Made by a program: the position numbers and the translations under genes. DNA of 64,000 nucleotides. Origin: Streptomyces lomondensis (GTDB lineage Bacteria; Actinomycetota; Actinomycetes; Streptomycetales; Streptomycetaceae). Shown here piece by piece: positions 30,872 through 39,505 of the stretch (the stretch's first letter is position 1; each line of letters begins with the position of its first letter). The notes below the pieces were generated by a model. The model saw nothing but the letters and a program-made list of their open reading frames with translations. It had not been told where the DNA came from and did not search any database. The DNA lies in contig NZ_BMWC01000011.1 in NCBI RefSeq assembly GCF_014651035.1, positions 186,001 through 250,000 of the forward strand, given 5' to 3'.

Positions 30872-32926
30872 ATGAGTGAGCTGCGCAGCACCCCCAGGCA
30901 CCGCAGAAGCCGCACAGCCCTGGCGGCCGGGGTCCCCCTGGCCCTGGCCGCCGCCGGCACCCTCGCCTACGGCGCCGACCTCGGAGCCCTCGGGCTCACC
31001 GCACAGCGGGCCTCCGCCGCCGCCCCCTCCTGGGCCGCCGACACCGCCGACGGGTTCGCCTCCGTCAACTCCCTCGGGCAGAACGGGACGTACGGCGGGC
31101 GCGGCGGCCAGGTCGTCACCGTGAGGACGCAGGCCGAGCTGGAGAAGTACGCCACCGCGACCCAGCCGTACGTCATCGTCGTCGCCGGGGCGATCACCAT
31201 GAACCCGGTCGGCAAAGAGATCAAGGTGCAGTCCGACAAGACCATCGTCGGGGCCGGGACCTCGGGGCACATCGTCGGTGGTGGGTTCTTCCTCGGTTCC
31301 GGGGTCCACAACGTGATCATCCGGAATCTGACCATCCGGGACTCGTACCAGGGGATCTGGAACGACAAGGACCATGATTTCGACGCCATCCAGATGGACG
31401 GCGCCCACCATGTGTGGATCGACCACAACGACCTGCGGCACATGGCCGACGGGCTCATCGACGTCCGCAAGGACAGCACGAACGTCACCGTCTCCTGGAA
31501 CAAGCTGAGCGACAACAACAAGACGTTCGGCATCGGCTGGACCGAGAACGTCAAGACCGACATCACGATCCACCACAACTGGATCCGCGAGACCGAGCAG
31601 CGCAACCCGTCCACCGACAACGCCGCCCACGCGCACCTCTACAACAACTTCCTGGAGGACGTCCCGGGCACGGACATCTGGTCCTCGTACGGCAACTACG
31701 CGCGCGGCGCGACCAAGATGGTTCTGGAGAACTCCTACTTCCAGGGCGTCAAGAACCCGGTCATCAAGGACAGCGGGGCCGCCGTCGTGCAGCGCGGCAG
31801 CGTCTTCTCCGGGACCAGCGGGCGTAACGAGAGCGGCGGCACCGCCTTCGATCCGAAGGCGTACTACCCCTACAGCCTCGACAAGGCCGCCGATGTGCCG
31901 GGGCTGCTCAAGTCGGGGACGGGGCCCCGCGCCTCCATAGGGACGACGGCCGGTACCAAGGCCGCGGCCGCCACCACCCTCACCGTCGCCCAGGACGGCT
32001 CCGGCCAGTACCGCACCGTGCAGGCCGCCGTGAACGCCGTACCGGCGAACAACCCGTCGCGGGTCGTGATCGCCGTCAAGCCGGGGACGTACCGGGAGAC
32101 CGTGAAGGTCCCCTCCAACAAGCCGCACGTCACCATCCAGGGCACCGGCGGCAGCCGCAAGGACACGACGATCGTCTACAACAACGCCGCCGGTACGCCG
32201 AAGCCCGGCGGCGGCACGTACGGCACGAGCGGCAGCGCCACCGTCGCCGTCGAGGCCGACGACTTCCAGGCCCGCAACCTGACCATCTCCAACGACTTCG
32301 ACGAGAAGGCCAACCAGGGCCTCAGCGGGCAGCAGGCCGTCGCCCTGCGCACCGCCGCCGACAAGGTGTTCCTCGACAGGATCATCGTCAGCGGCGACCA
32401 GGACACGCTGCTCCTCGACACGGCGGCCAAGGACCGGCTGGGCCGGGTGTACGTCAGCGACTCCTACGTCATCGGCAACGTCGACTTCATCTTCGGGCGG
32501 GCCACGGCCGTCGTCGACAGGTCCGTCATCACGCTGAAGAAGCGCTGGAACGGCGCCTCGGGCGGTTACGTCACCGCCCCGAGCACGGCCGCGAACCGCA
32601 AGGGCATCCTGATCGCCAACTCCACCGTGAACGGGGACGTCTCGGCCGGCAGCTTCCACCTCGGCCGGCCCTGGCACGCGGGCGGGGACGCTTCCCTCGA
32701 CCCGCAGACCACCGTCCGCAACACCAACCTGAGCGCCGCGATCAAGTCCACGCCGTGGACCGACATGAGCGGCTTCTCGTGGAAGGACGACCGGTTCGCC
32801 GAGTACAAGAACAGCGGTGCGGGCGCCGGTTCGGCGAGCGCGAACCGGCCGCACCTGACCGATGCGCAGGCCGCCGACCAGGAGGTCGCGGACTGGCTCG
32901 CGGGCTGGACGCCTTCGGCGTCCTGA
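30872..32926 (+). CDS. Secreted pectate lyase (PL1) fused to pectinesterase (CE8)
   Basis: 684 residues. A signal peptide is within about 1-50. Residues about 60-340 are a PL1 beta-helix (HHVWIDHNDLRHMADGLIDV, TNVTVSWNKLSD, HHNWIRETEQRNP with the catalytic Arg). Residues about 368-660 are a CE8 pectin methylesterase (PGTYRET, QQAVALR, SGDQDTLLLDT, NVDFIFG and LGRPW, giving the catalytic Asp pair and Arg). The enzyme would remove methyl esters and then cleave the resulting polygalacturonate. The usual separate genes are fused in one chain. Ends at a strong bidirectional hairpin. Confidence 0.93.
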   Translation: MSELRSTPRHRRSRTALAAGVPLALAAAGTLAYGADLGALGLTAQRASAAAPSWAADTADGFASVNSLGQNGTYGGRGGQVVTVRTQAELEKYATATQPYVIVVAGAITMNPVGKEIKVQSDKTIVGAGTSGHIVGGGFFLGSGVHNVIIRNLTIRDSYQGIWNDKDHDFDAIQMDGAHHVWIDHNDLRHMADGLIDVRKDSTNVTVSWNKLSDNNKTFGIGWTENVKTDITIHHNWIRETEQRNPSTDNAAHAHLYNNFLEDVPGTDIWSSYGNYARGATKMVLENSYFQGVKNPVIKDSGAAVVQRGSVFSGTSGRNESGGTAFDPKAYYPYSLDKAADVPGLLKSGTGPRASIGTTAGTKAAAATTLTVAQDGSGQYRTVQAAVNAVPANNPSRVVIAVKPGTYRETVKVPSNKPHVTIQGTGGSRKDTTIVYNNAAGTPKPGGGTYGTSGSATVAVEADDFQARNLTISNDFDEKANQGLSGQQAVALRTAADKVFLDRIIVSGDQDTLLLDTAAKDRLGRVYVSDSYVIGNVDFIFGRATAVVDRSVITLKKRWNGASGGYVTAPSTAANRKGILIANSTVNGDVSAGSFHLGRPWHAGGDASLDPQTTVRNTNLSAAIKSTPWTDMSGFSWKDDRFAEYKNSGAGAGSASANRPHLTDAQAADQEVADWLAGWTPSAS

Positions 32927-32931
32927 CGGCT

Positions 32932-32974
32932 CCCTTCCGGGTTCGGCTGACAAGCGGCGCCGAACCCGGAAGGG
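32932..32974. terminator. Bidirectional terminator between pectinase and GH5 genes
   Basis: 16-bp perfect arms (CCCTTCCGGGTTCGGC at 32932-32947 and its complement at 32959-32974) with an 11-base loop, between convergent stop codons. Confidence 0.9.
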
Positions 32975-32983
32975 CCACCATCC

Positions 32984-34006
32984 TTACTGGTTCCAGGCGT
33001 AGTGCAGCCGGTCCAGGCCGCTCTGGTTGTTCACCTTCAGGCTGAGGTTCGTGCCCGTGCCCTGGAGGGTGGTGAGGGAGTAGGTGTCGCCGTTGCGCAG
33101 GCCGGGCCAGTAGACCGAGCCCAGGCCCAGCTCCCGGATGATGTCCGTCGCGGCCTGTATGTAGGCGACCTCGTTGGAGCCGTTGACCGGGCCGTTGTAG
33201 TCCAGGCCGGTGGTCATGGAGGCGCCGAACTCGTCGAGGATCGTGCGCGAGGCGCAGTCGCCGATACGTGCCTTGAAGTCCTGCTTCCACTGGTCGACGC
33301 TGGTCCAGTCGGTGTGCCAGAAGCCGTAGTTGTGCAGGGCCAGGCGGGTGCCCTTCAGGCGCGGGTCGGCGCACACCGGCTTGACGTCCTCGCTGTACTT
33401 GTACCCGCCGATCAGGACCCGGTCGCGGGGCACGTTGTTGTGGGTGGTCACCCACTTCGCGGCGATGTCCGTCCACTGCTGCGCGGTGTAGCCGAACGGC
33501 TCGTTCATCGGCTCGAAGTACACCTTGGAGTTGCGGGCGTAGGAGGAGGTGATCCGCGCCCACATCTGGTCCCAGGACGCCTGGTTGTCGATCTTGCCGT
33601 CCTTGGCGTTGTCGGCCTCCCAGTAGCCCAGGATGACCTTGAAGCCCTTGGCGGTGGCGGCGTCGATCGCGCCCCGGTACGACTTCCAGAACGGGCCGTT
33701 CACCGAGGTCGGGTTGACCGGGAGGCGGACCGTGTTGGCGCCGAGCTTGGCGAAGCCGCCGATGATCGCCTGCGACTTGGCGTAGGTGGTGGCGTAGCTG
33801 TCGGACGTGGACAGGCCCGAGGGCACGACCGCGTCGTCGGCGTAGTTGTCGCGCGGGTCGGCCCAGTTGACGCCCTTGAAGTCGCTGACGGGCGGCGGTG
33901 CGCTGGGCGAGGCGGCTGCGGGGGTGGCGAGGGCCCCGCCGAATGCCGTGGCGCAGGCGAGCAGCGCCCCCAGGCCGGCTGTCCCCCGATGAGTCTTTCG
34001 TGACAC
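32984..34006 (-). CDS. Secreted glycoside hydrolase family 5 enzyme (cellulase/mannanase type)
   Basis: 340 residues from GTG 34006 (AGAAGGGG upstream). Signal peptide about 1-33 (basic start, GLGALLACATAFGGALATPAAA). GH5 features: FKGVNWADPRDN, TVRLPVNP, VYFEPMNEPFGY with the acid/base Glu in NEP, HNYGFWHTDW, TILDEFGASMTTG with the nucleophile Glu, and a closing VYWPGLRNGDTY. Expected to cleave beta-1,4 glucan or mannan. It shares the plant-polymer context of the neighbouring pectinase and is convergent with it. Confidence 0.9.
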   Translation of the reverse strand: MSRKTHRGTAGLGALLACATAFGGALATPAAASPSAPPPVSDFKGVNWADPRDNYADDAVVPSGLSTSDSYATTYAKSQAIIGGFAKLGANTVRLPVNPTSVNGPFWKSYRGAIDAATAKGFKVILGYWEADNAKDGKIDNQASWDQMWARITSSYARNSKVYFEPMNEPFGYTAQQWTDIAAKWVTTHNNVPRDRVLIGGYKYSEDVKPVCADPRLKGTRLALHNYGFWHTDWTSVDQWKQDFKARIGDCASRTILDEFGASMTTGLDYNGPVNGSNEVAYIQAATDIIRELGLGSVYWPGLRNGDTYSLTTLQGTGTNLSLKVNNQSGLDRLHYAWNQ

Positions 34007-34155
34007 GACATCCCCTTCTGAGCAGTTGCGTGCGCGAGAACTCGCGTACAGATCGGCGGCTCGTTGGCTCCCGCAAACTAGAAGAGGCCTCGAACAGAGG
34101 TCAACACATCTGCACATCAAATTTCATCAAGAACGCAGGCGCTGCCGACGGCAGC

Positions 34156-35379
34156 TCACCGCCCCACCGTCAGCCCCGACCCCGACACCCGCACCCGGAT
34201 GCCGTCCTCCTCCACCCGTACGTCCCGCAGCCGCACCTCGCCCTGCTCCGGCTCCGGCAGTTCGAACGCCAGTGACAGCCGGTCGGCCAGGACCGGGCGG
34301 GTCAGGCCGGACAGGGAGTCGAGGAGGGCGGGGTCGAGACCGAGGCGGCGGAGCACCTCGGGGTTGTCCAGGGCCAGGTCGATGAGGTTGAGGCGCTGGG
34401 CCTGGCGGGCGAAGCGCGGGGAGCCGGTCAGCTCGGCGAGCTTGCCGTCGTCGGCCAGGGCCTCGCGGACCGTCGCCTCGGGCACGCCCATGCGCCGCAC
34501 GATGGCCGGGACCGACAGCAGCGCCTTGGCCTTGCGGGTCTCCCGGGCCAGATCGGCGGACCCCTTGGGCGTCAGGTGCAGGCCTTCCGAGGGGCGGGTG
34601 CCGGGGCGGTAGGTGGCCAGGTCCCCGATGTCCAGGCGCATTCCGCCGATCTCCGTCGTGATGCCCCGCTCGCCCTGCCGCTGGATCCGGGCCTCGGCCC
34701 GCAGCCGCAGGTTGTGCCCGGCGACCGGCAGGGTGCCGCGGGCCCGTACCCGGTCGCGACCCTCGCCGGTGAACGTCACCTGGGAGGCGCCGAGTTCGCG
34801 GTTGAGATCAGCGAAGGAGAGCACGACCTCGCCCTCGAACCGGGGGACGTGGGCGCCGCGCACGGACGTGAGGCCGTCGGCGTCCAGCCGGATGTCATGG
34901 GCCGTGGCCGACACCTTCGCCAGCGAGACCCGGTCGGCGGCGACGTCCGGGACGGTCACCTTCACCGAGTCCAGCCGCTTGTCGGCGAGCTGGGTGAGGA
35001 AGGGGAACCCGCCGATCTCCACCTCGGGCGCCGCCGCCAGGTCGAGGCGGTCCTTGAGGGTGTCGGCGGCCCGGTGCTCGGCGTACAGCAGGGCCCAGCG
35101 GTCGCCGAGCGCGGTGAACGCGGCGAGCACGGCCAGGCCCACCACCGCCTTCACCGCGAGCGGCAGTCCGGCGAAACGATTCTTCCTTCGACGGCCGCCC
35201 CGGCGGTGCACCGGCGGGGCCCAGGCGTCCTCGGCGTCCTCGTCGGAGCCCTGGGAGTCCCAGGACTCCTTCCGGAACTCCTCCAGGGGGGTCTCCTCCA
35301 GAGGCCCGTCGTCGAGGGCGGCGAGTTCCTCGTACGGGTTCGGACGCGGATGCGCATCAGAGTGGTGGGGGGTACGCAT
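34156..35379 (-). CDS. DUF2993 (LmeA-like) protein with long cytoplasmic N-terminus
   Basis: 407 residues. An acidic cytoplasmic segment of about 65 residues precedes RRRKNRF and one membrane helix (LPLAVKAVVGLAVLAAFTAL, about 72-92). The outer DUF2993 domain follows: AADTLKDRLDLAAAPEVEIGGFPFLTQLADKRLDSVKV, then repeated short beta strands to the end. Longer than the paralogue at 19829-20569, mainly from the N-terminal tail and a middle insertion. Presumed envelope lipid-binding role. Confidence 0.85.
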   Translation of the reverse strand: MRTPHHSDAHPRPNPYEELAALDDGPLEETPLEEFRKESWDSQGSDEDAEDAWAPPVHRRGGRRRKNRFAGLPLAVKAVVGLAVLAAFTALGDRWALLYAEHRAADTLKDRLDLAAAPEVEIGGFPFLTQLADKRLDSVKVTVPDVAADRVSLAKVSATAHDIRLDADGLTSVRGAHVPRFEGEVVLSFADLNRELGASQVTFTGEGRDRVRARGTLPVAGHNLRLRAEARIQRQGERGITTEIGGMRLDIGDLATYRPGTRPSEGLHLTPKGSADLARETRKAKALLSVPAIVRRMGVPEATVREALADDGKLAELTGSPRFARQAQRLNLIDLALDNPEVLRRLGLDPALLDSLSGLTRPVLADRLSLAFELPEPEQGEVRLRDVRVEEDGIRVRVSGSGLTVGR

Positions 35380-35436
35380 CGATCCATCCGATCATGCGCA
35401 CGACCCCCACCCCAACCTGTACCCCAGGTATGCGAC

Positions 35437-37254
35437 TTACTTCACGACCGTGATCCGGTCGGCCTTCGGCGGTGCGATCGGGCTGCCGGCCGAGGAGTTG
35501 GCCGTCAGGTACTGCTCCAGCGCGGTCAGGTCGTCGGCGCCGACGACGTCGTTCGTGCCCTGGCCGAGCGTCGGGAAGCCGTCGCCGCCGCCCGCGAGGA
35601 AGCTGTTGGTCGCGACGCGGTAGGTGGCGGCCGGGTCGATGGCCTTGCCGTCCAGCCTGATCGAGTCGGTGACGACCCGGTCGGCGCCGGACTTGGTGAG
35701 GTCCAGCGTGTACGTCAGACCGGCGGAGACCTGGAGGACCTTCGGCGACGCCGCGTTCGGGCCGGACACCTGCTCCTTGAGCACCTGGATCAGCTGGGCG
35801 CCCGTGAAGTCCTGGAGGTTCACGGTGTTGGCGAACGGCTGGACCGTGAAGCCCTCGGCGTACGTCACGACGCCGTCGCCCTCACCGGCCTTGGCCGCGT
35901 ACGTCAGCGGTGCCCGGATGCCGCCGGGGTTCATCAGCGCCAGGTCGGTCTCCGGATCCAGCTGCTTGCCGTGGGCGAGCTGGGCGTCGGCGATGAGGTC
36001 GCCGAGCGGGGACTCGGTGCCGGTGTTGCCGATGTCGCCGGAGATGTAGCCGATCGGGCGGTTGCCGATGGGCGCGGCGAGGGTGTTCCACTTGCTGATC
36101 AGCTCGGTCATGTCGGGCGCCTTGGGGACGTCCCGGGTGACCACGTGGTTCGCCGACTTCACGGCCGTACGGGCGATGTCGCCGGTCAGACGGTCGTACG
36201 TCAGCGTCGTGTCCGTGTAGAGACGGCCGAAGGACGCGGCCGAGGTGACCATGCGGGGCTTGCCCGCCGGGTCGTTGATCGTGCACACGTACGGGGCGTG
36301 GGTGTGACCCGTCACCAGCGCGTCCACCTGCGGCGTGATGTTCTTGGCGATGTCGACGATCGGGCCGGACACGCCGTCGCCCGCGCCCGGGGAGTCGCAG
36401 TCGTAGTTGTACGACGTCGAGGCCGGGAAGCCGCCCTCGTGGATCAGGGCGACGATCGACTTCACGCCCTGCCTCTGCAGCACCTTGGCGTACTTGTTGA
36501 TCGTCTCGACCTCGTCCTTGAAGACCAGGCCCTTGACGCCCTCGGCGGAGACGATGTCCGGGGTGCCCTCCAGGGTCACGCCGATGAAGCCGACCTTGAC
36601 GTCCTTCTTCTTCCACACCCAGTAGGGCTTGAGGATCGGCTTGTTCGTCTTCTCGTCGAGGACGTTGGCCGCGAGGTAGGGGAAGTCGGCGCCCTCGAAC
36701 TCCTCGTCCGTGTAGCAGCCGTCCTTGGGGTGGCAGCCGCCGTTCTGGAGGCGGGCCAGCTCCTTGGCGCCCTCGTCGAACTCGTGGTTGCCGACCGAGG
36801 TGACGTCGAGGTCGAGCTTGTTCAGCGCCTCGATGGTCGGCTCGTCGTGGAAGAGGCCGGAGATCAGCGGGGAGGCGCCGACCATGTCGCCGCCGGCGGC
36901 GGTGATGGAGTACTTCTCGCCCGCGCGCGCCTGCCGCAGATGCGTGGCGAGGTACTCGACACCACCCGCGTCGATGGTCTTCGTCGTGCCGTCGTGCTGG
37001 TGCTCGGTGACCCGGCCGGACGAGCCCGCCGGCGGCTCCAGGTTGCCGTGCAGGTCGTTGAAGGACAGCAGCTGCACGTCCTGGTAGCGGCCCGGCCAGT
37101 GCCCGCTCTCGCGGCGGTCCTCGCCGGCGGTCGCCGCCCCCGGCAGCGCCGCCGCGGCCAGCGCGCCGACGGTGACGACACCGGCGGCAAGAGCGACGAA
37201 ACGGTACGTACGGCGTCTCCGGCGCTCCGGATGCGCCGCGGAAGTGGCTGACAT
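35437..37254 (-). CDS. Secreted bifunctional 5'-nucleotidase/metallophosphatase
   Basis: 605 residues from ATG 37254 (AGGGGGGCGT upstream). Twin-Arg-like RRRRRTYRFVALAAGVV signal segment, then metallophosphatase motifs LLSFNDLHGNLEP, GGDMVGASPL, TSVGNHEFDEG, ALIHEGGFP and TGHTHAPYV that bind two metals. The C-terminal substrate domain holds GYISGDIGN, ALMNPGGIR and TNSFLAGGGDGFPTL. The enzyme would release phosphate from extracellular nucleotides; related genes in Streptomyces belong to the phosphate response, but no PHO box was seen upstream here. Divergent from mshD. Confidence 0.92.
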   Translation of the reverse strand: MSATSAAHPERRRRRTYRFVALAAGVVTVGALAAAALPGAATAGEDRRESGHWPGRYQDVQLLSFNDLHGNLEPPAGSSGRVTEHQHDGTTKTIDAGGVEYLATHLRQARAGEKYSITAAGGDMVGASPLISGLFHDEPTIEALNKLDLDVTSVGNHEFDEGAKELARLQNGGCHPKDGCYTDEEFEGADFPYLAANVLDEKTNKPILKPYWVWKKKDVKVGFIGVTLEGTPDIVSAEGVKGLVFKDEVETINKYAKVLQRQGVKSIVALIHEGGFPASTSYNYDCDSPGAGDGVSGPIVDIAKNITPQVDALVTGHTHAPYVCTINDPAGKPRMVTSAASFGRLYTDTTLTYDRLTGDIARTAVKSANHVVTRDVPKAPDMTELISKWNTLAAPIGNRPIGYISGDIGNTGTESPLGDLIADAQLAHGKQLDPETDLALMNPGGIRAPLTYAAKAGEGDGVVTYAEGFTVQPFANTVNLQDFTGAQLIQVLKEQVSGPNAASPKVLQVSAGLTYTLDLTKSGADRVVTDSIRLDGKAIDPAATYRVATNSFLAGGGDGFPTLGQGTNDVVGADDLTALEQYLTANSSAGSPIAPPKADRITVVK

Positions 37255-37399
37255 ACGCCCCCCTGTGGGTCTGCTGGGACAGTGAAGTCGTCCGGCGCAG
37301 CCTAGAGTCAACGCGCGTAGCGCGACAGGTCCTTCGTGGTTACACCTTGGTTGCTTCTTTGCCGCCGATTTGCCGGTGGCTCCCCGTACCCTCGTACGC

Positions 37400-38326
37400 A
37401 TGACCAGCGACGACACCGTACGGCCCGGCCGCCCCCGCTCGATCGAGACCCTTGCCGCGCTCTCCGCGGAGCAGACCGAGGCCGTGTTCGGACTGCTCGC
37501 CGAGGCGGCCCGGACCGACGGGCAGCAGGCGGTGTCCGAACAGGGCCGGTTGCAGCTGCGCGGCGGGGAGCGCGCGGGCGTGGCCCATCTGCTGCTCACC
37601 GTCCACGGCGAACTCGTGGGCTACGCCCAGCTGGAGGACACCGACCCGGTGGAGCCGCCGGCCGCCGAGCTGGTCGTCCACCCCGGGCACCGCGGGCACG
37701 GACACGGGCGGGCGCTCGGAGCCGCGCTGCTGGCCGCCTCCGGCAAGCGCCTGCGGGTATGGGCACACGGCGGCCACTCCGCCGCCCGGCACCTCGCCCA
37801 GGTCCTGGGACTGACCCTCTTCCGCGAACTGCGCCAGATGCGCCGCTCGTTGACCGACTTCGACGCCCCCGAGCCGGTGCTGCCGCCGGGCGTCACCGTC
37901 CGCACCTTCGTCCCCGGCCAGGACGACGCGGCCTGGCTCGCGGTCAACGCCGCCGCCTTCGCTCACCACCCCGAGCAGGGCTCCCTCACCCAGCGCGACC
38001 TCGACGACCGCAAGGCCGAGCCGTGGTTCGACCCCGCGGGTTTCTTCCTCGCCTTCCGCGGCGACGAACTCGTCGGCTTCCACTGGACCAAGGTGCACGC
38101 CGAGGAGGGCCTCGGCGAGGTCTACGTCCTCGGCGTCGGCCCCGGCGCCCAGGGCGGCGGCCTCGGCAAGGCCCTGACGACGATCGGCCTGCGGCATCTG
38201 GCGGGGCGGGGGCTGCCGACCGCGATGCTGTACGTCGACGCCGACAACAAGGCGGCGGTGTCGGTGTACGAGCGGCTGGGGTTCGTGACGCACGAGGTGG
38301 ATCTGATGTACCGCACGGAGACGTGA
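37400..38326 (+). CDS. mshD: Mycothiol synthase
   Basis: 308 residues from ATG 37400. Two tandem GNAT domains: the N-terminal degenerate one (ELVGYAQLEDTDP, VVHPGHRGHGHGRALGAALL) and the C-terminal active one (LGEVYVLGVGPGAQGGGLGKAL, LYVDADNKAAVSVYERLGF). MshD acetylates Cys-GlcN-Ins to complete mycothiol, the actinobacterial low-molecular-weight thiol. A TACCCT hexamer lies seven bases before ATG, consistent with a leaderless mRNA. Shares a 145-bp divergent region with the 5'-nucleotidase. Confidence 0.95.
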   Translation: MTSDDTVRPGRPRSIETLAALSAEQTEAVFGLLAEAARTDGQQAVSEQGRLQLRGGERAGVAHLLLTVHGELVGYAQLEDTDPVEPPAAELVVHPGHRGHGHGRALGAALLAASGKRLRVWAHGGHSAARHLAQVLGLTLFRELRQMRRSLTDFDAPEPVLPPGVTVRTFVPGQDDAAWLAVNAAAFAHHPEQGSLTQRDLDDRKAEPWFDPAGFFLAFRGDELVGFHWTKVHAEEGLGEVYVLGVGPGAQGGGLGKALTTIGLRHLAGRGLPTAMLYVDADNKAAVSVYERLGFVTHEVDLMYRTET

Positions 38327-38383
38327 GAATTGCCGGGTCTTCACACCATCGAATGAAAGGGGTCGGAGCCCCGGCGCACGCCG

Positions 38384-38406
38384 CTGTAATGTGACTACAG
38401 TGTGAC
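38384..38406 (+). promoter_or_regulatory. Promoter/operator of the vapBC-like pair
   Basis: CTGTA-N7-TACAG (38384-38400) is a palindrome overlapping TACAGT (38396-38401), which lies six bases before ATG 38408. TGTGAC also appears twice (38390-38395 and 38401-38406). This fits autorepression by the antitoxin. Confidence 0.55.
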
Positions 38407-38407
38407 C

Positions 38408-38695
38408 ATGGCAGACAACACGACCATTCAGGTGTCCCGGCAGGCCCGTGATCATCTCGCGCAGGTGGCCAAGGAGCGCGGGGTGACTCTGGGGCAGCTG
38501 GTGGAGCAGTTGGCGGCGGAGCAGCTCACTGCCGCCCAGATCGCCGAACGCGTGGCCGCGACGAGGAAGGTGCTGCGCGAGCGCATGGGCTGCACGCTGA
38601 CGGACGAGGAGTTCGACGAGGGGCCCGACGTACTGGCCAACATCTACGCGATGGCCGCGGAGAAGATGCACAACCTGCGAGGCAAGGCCGCGTGA
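38408..38695 (+). CDS. Ribbon-helix-helix-like antitoxin
   Basis: 95 residues. An N-terminal strand TTIQVSRQARDHLAQVAKER followed by a helix-turn-helix (GVTLGQLVEQLAAEQL) matches ribbon-helix-helix DNA-binding antitoxins. The rest is helical and charged. No Shine-Dalgarno precedes ATG 38408, but TACAGT is six bases upstream (leaderless start); GTG 38402 is an alternative. GTGA overlap with the PIN-type gene couples the two. Confidence 0.75.
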   Translation: MADNTTIQVSRQARDHLAQVAKERGVTLGQLVEQLAAEQLTAAQIAERVAATRKVLRERMGCTLTDEEFDEGPDVLANIYAMAAEKMHNLRGKAA

Positions 38696-39090
38696 TCATC
38701 CTCGACACGAGCGCGGTGATCGCGCTCACCCAGGGGCACCGCGCCCTGCACCACCTCGCCGACAACGTCGCCCGCACGCCGGGGGCCTGGCTGCACATCC
38801 CGGCTCTGTGCCTGATGTACGCCGAGTCCACGGAGAAGGGCGTCGCCGGTGATGTTCTCGCCCTGCCCGGCGTCATGGTCGACCCTCTCAACCAGACCGG
38901 GGCCGCGACGGTCGGCGCGATGTTCAGGGACGGCTGGGGCGGCCCTGACATCTGCCACGCCCTCTACGTCGCGACGCCGCACCTGGAGACCGGCGGCATG
39001 TCGATCATCCTGACGGGCCGGGAGGACGAGTACCCGCCCGGCATCCTCACCGTCGACATCGACTCCCCCGGCATGCTCGGCTTCACCTGA
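38692..39090 (+). CDS. PIN-domain-like toxin partner (VapC type)
   Basis: 132 residues, start GTG overlapping the antitoxin stop. It opens with IILDTSAVIALTQGH, the first PIN-domain Asp, then LHIPALCLMYAEST, with the helix-2 Glu, and later PDICHALYVATPH where the third acidic residue falls. The tail is longer and less typical than VapC (LTVDIDSPGMLGFT). Expected ribonuclease if active. Not certain that all four acidic residues are present. Confidence 0.65.
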   Translation: MIILDTSAVIALTQGHRALHHLADNVARTPGAWLHIPALCLMYAESTEKGVAGDVLALPGVMVDPLNQTGAATVGAMFRDGWGGPDICHALYVATPHLETGGMSIILTGREDEYPPGILTVDIDSPGMLGFT

Positions 39091-39094
39091 CCTG

Positions 39095-39370
39095 TCACGC
39101 GTCGCTTTCGGGGACCCGCCCGCCACGGCTCACCGCGATGCGCAGCGTGTCCCCGAGTGACTCCACCGCCCTGACCAGCGCGAAACGCACGGCGCGTTCA
39201 CCGGCCCTGGGGTCGTGGAGTACGGCCTTGGAGCCGGCGAGCACCTGCTCCGCGGAGGCCAGTTGAGCGGCCTCGATGTCGTCGGCGAGCCGGGAGAGCA
39301 GGCTGTGCGGGTCGTCGGTGCTGAGGTAACAGGGCTTGCCGTCGGCGCCGGTCCAGGGGAGCAGCCTCAT
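39095..39370 (-). CDS. Hypothetical protein near the XRE-DUF397 pair
   Basis: 91 residues from ATG 39370. MRLLPWTGADGKPCYLSTDD followed by a helical region (LADDIEAAQLASAEQVLAGS, RFALVRAVESLGDTLRIAVSRG). This recalls small Streptomyces proteins found next to Scr1-type XRE genes. Convergent with the PIN gene and divergent from XRE with about 135 bp between starts. Function unknown. Confidence 0.65.
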   Translation of the reverse strand: MRLLPWTGADGKPCYLSTDDPHSLLSRLADDIEAAQLASAEQVLAGSKAVLHDPRAGERAVRFALVRAVESLGDTLRIAVSRGGRVPESDA

Positions 39371-39505
39371 GCGGGGGCCTCTCGGGCGGGGAAACAGGGT
39401 GTGACGAGCGGTGATTACCGTTCGTGCCTCGATCGTCACTGATCGCGCGTACGCTGCGGAAGGGGTTCGGTGTTGTCTGACGCGCAGGCAACGGGGAGGA
39501 GTGAC

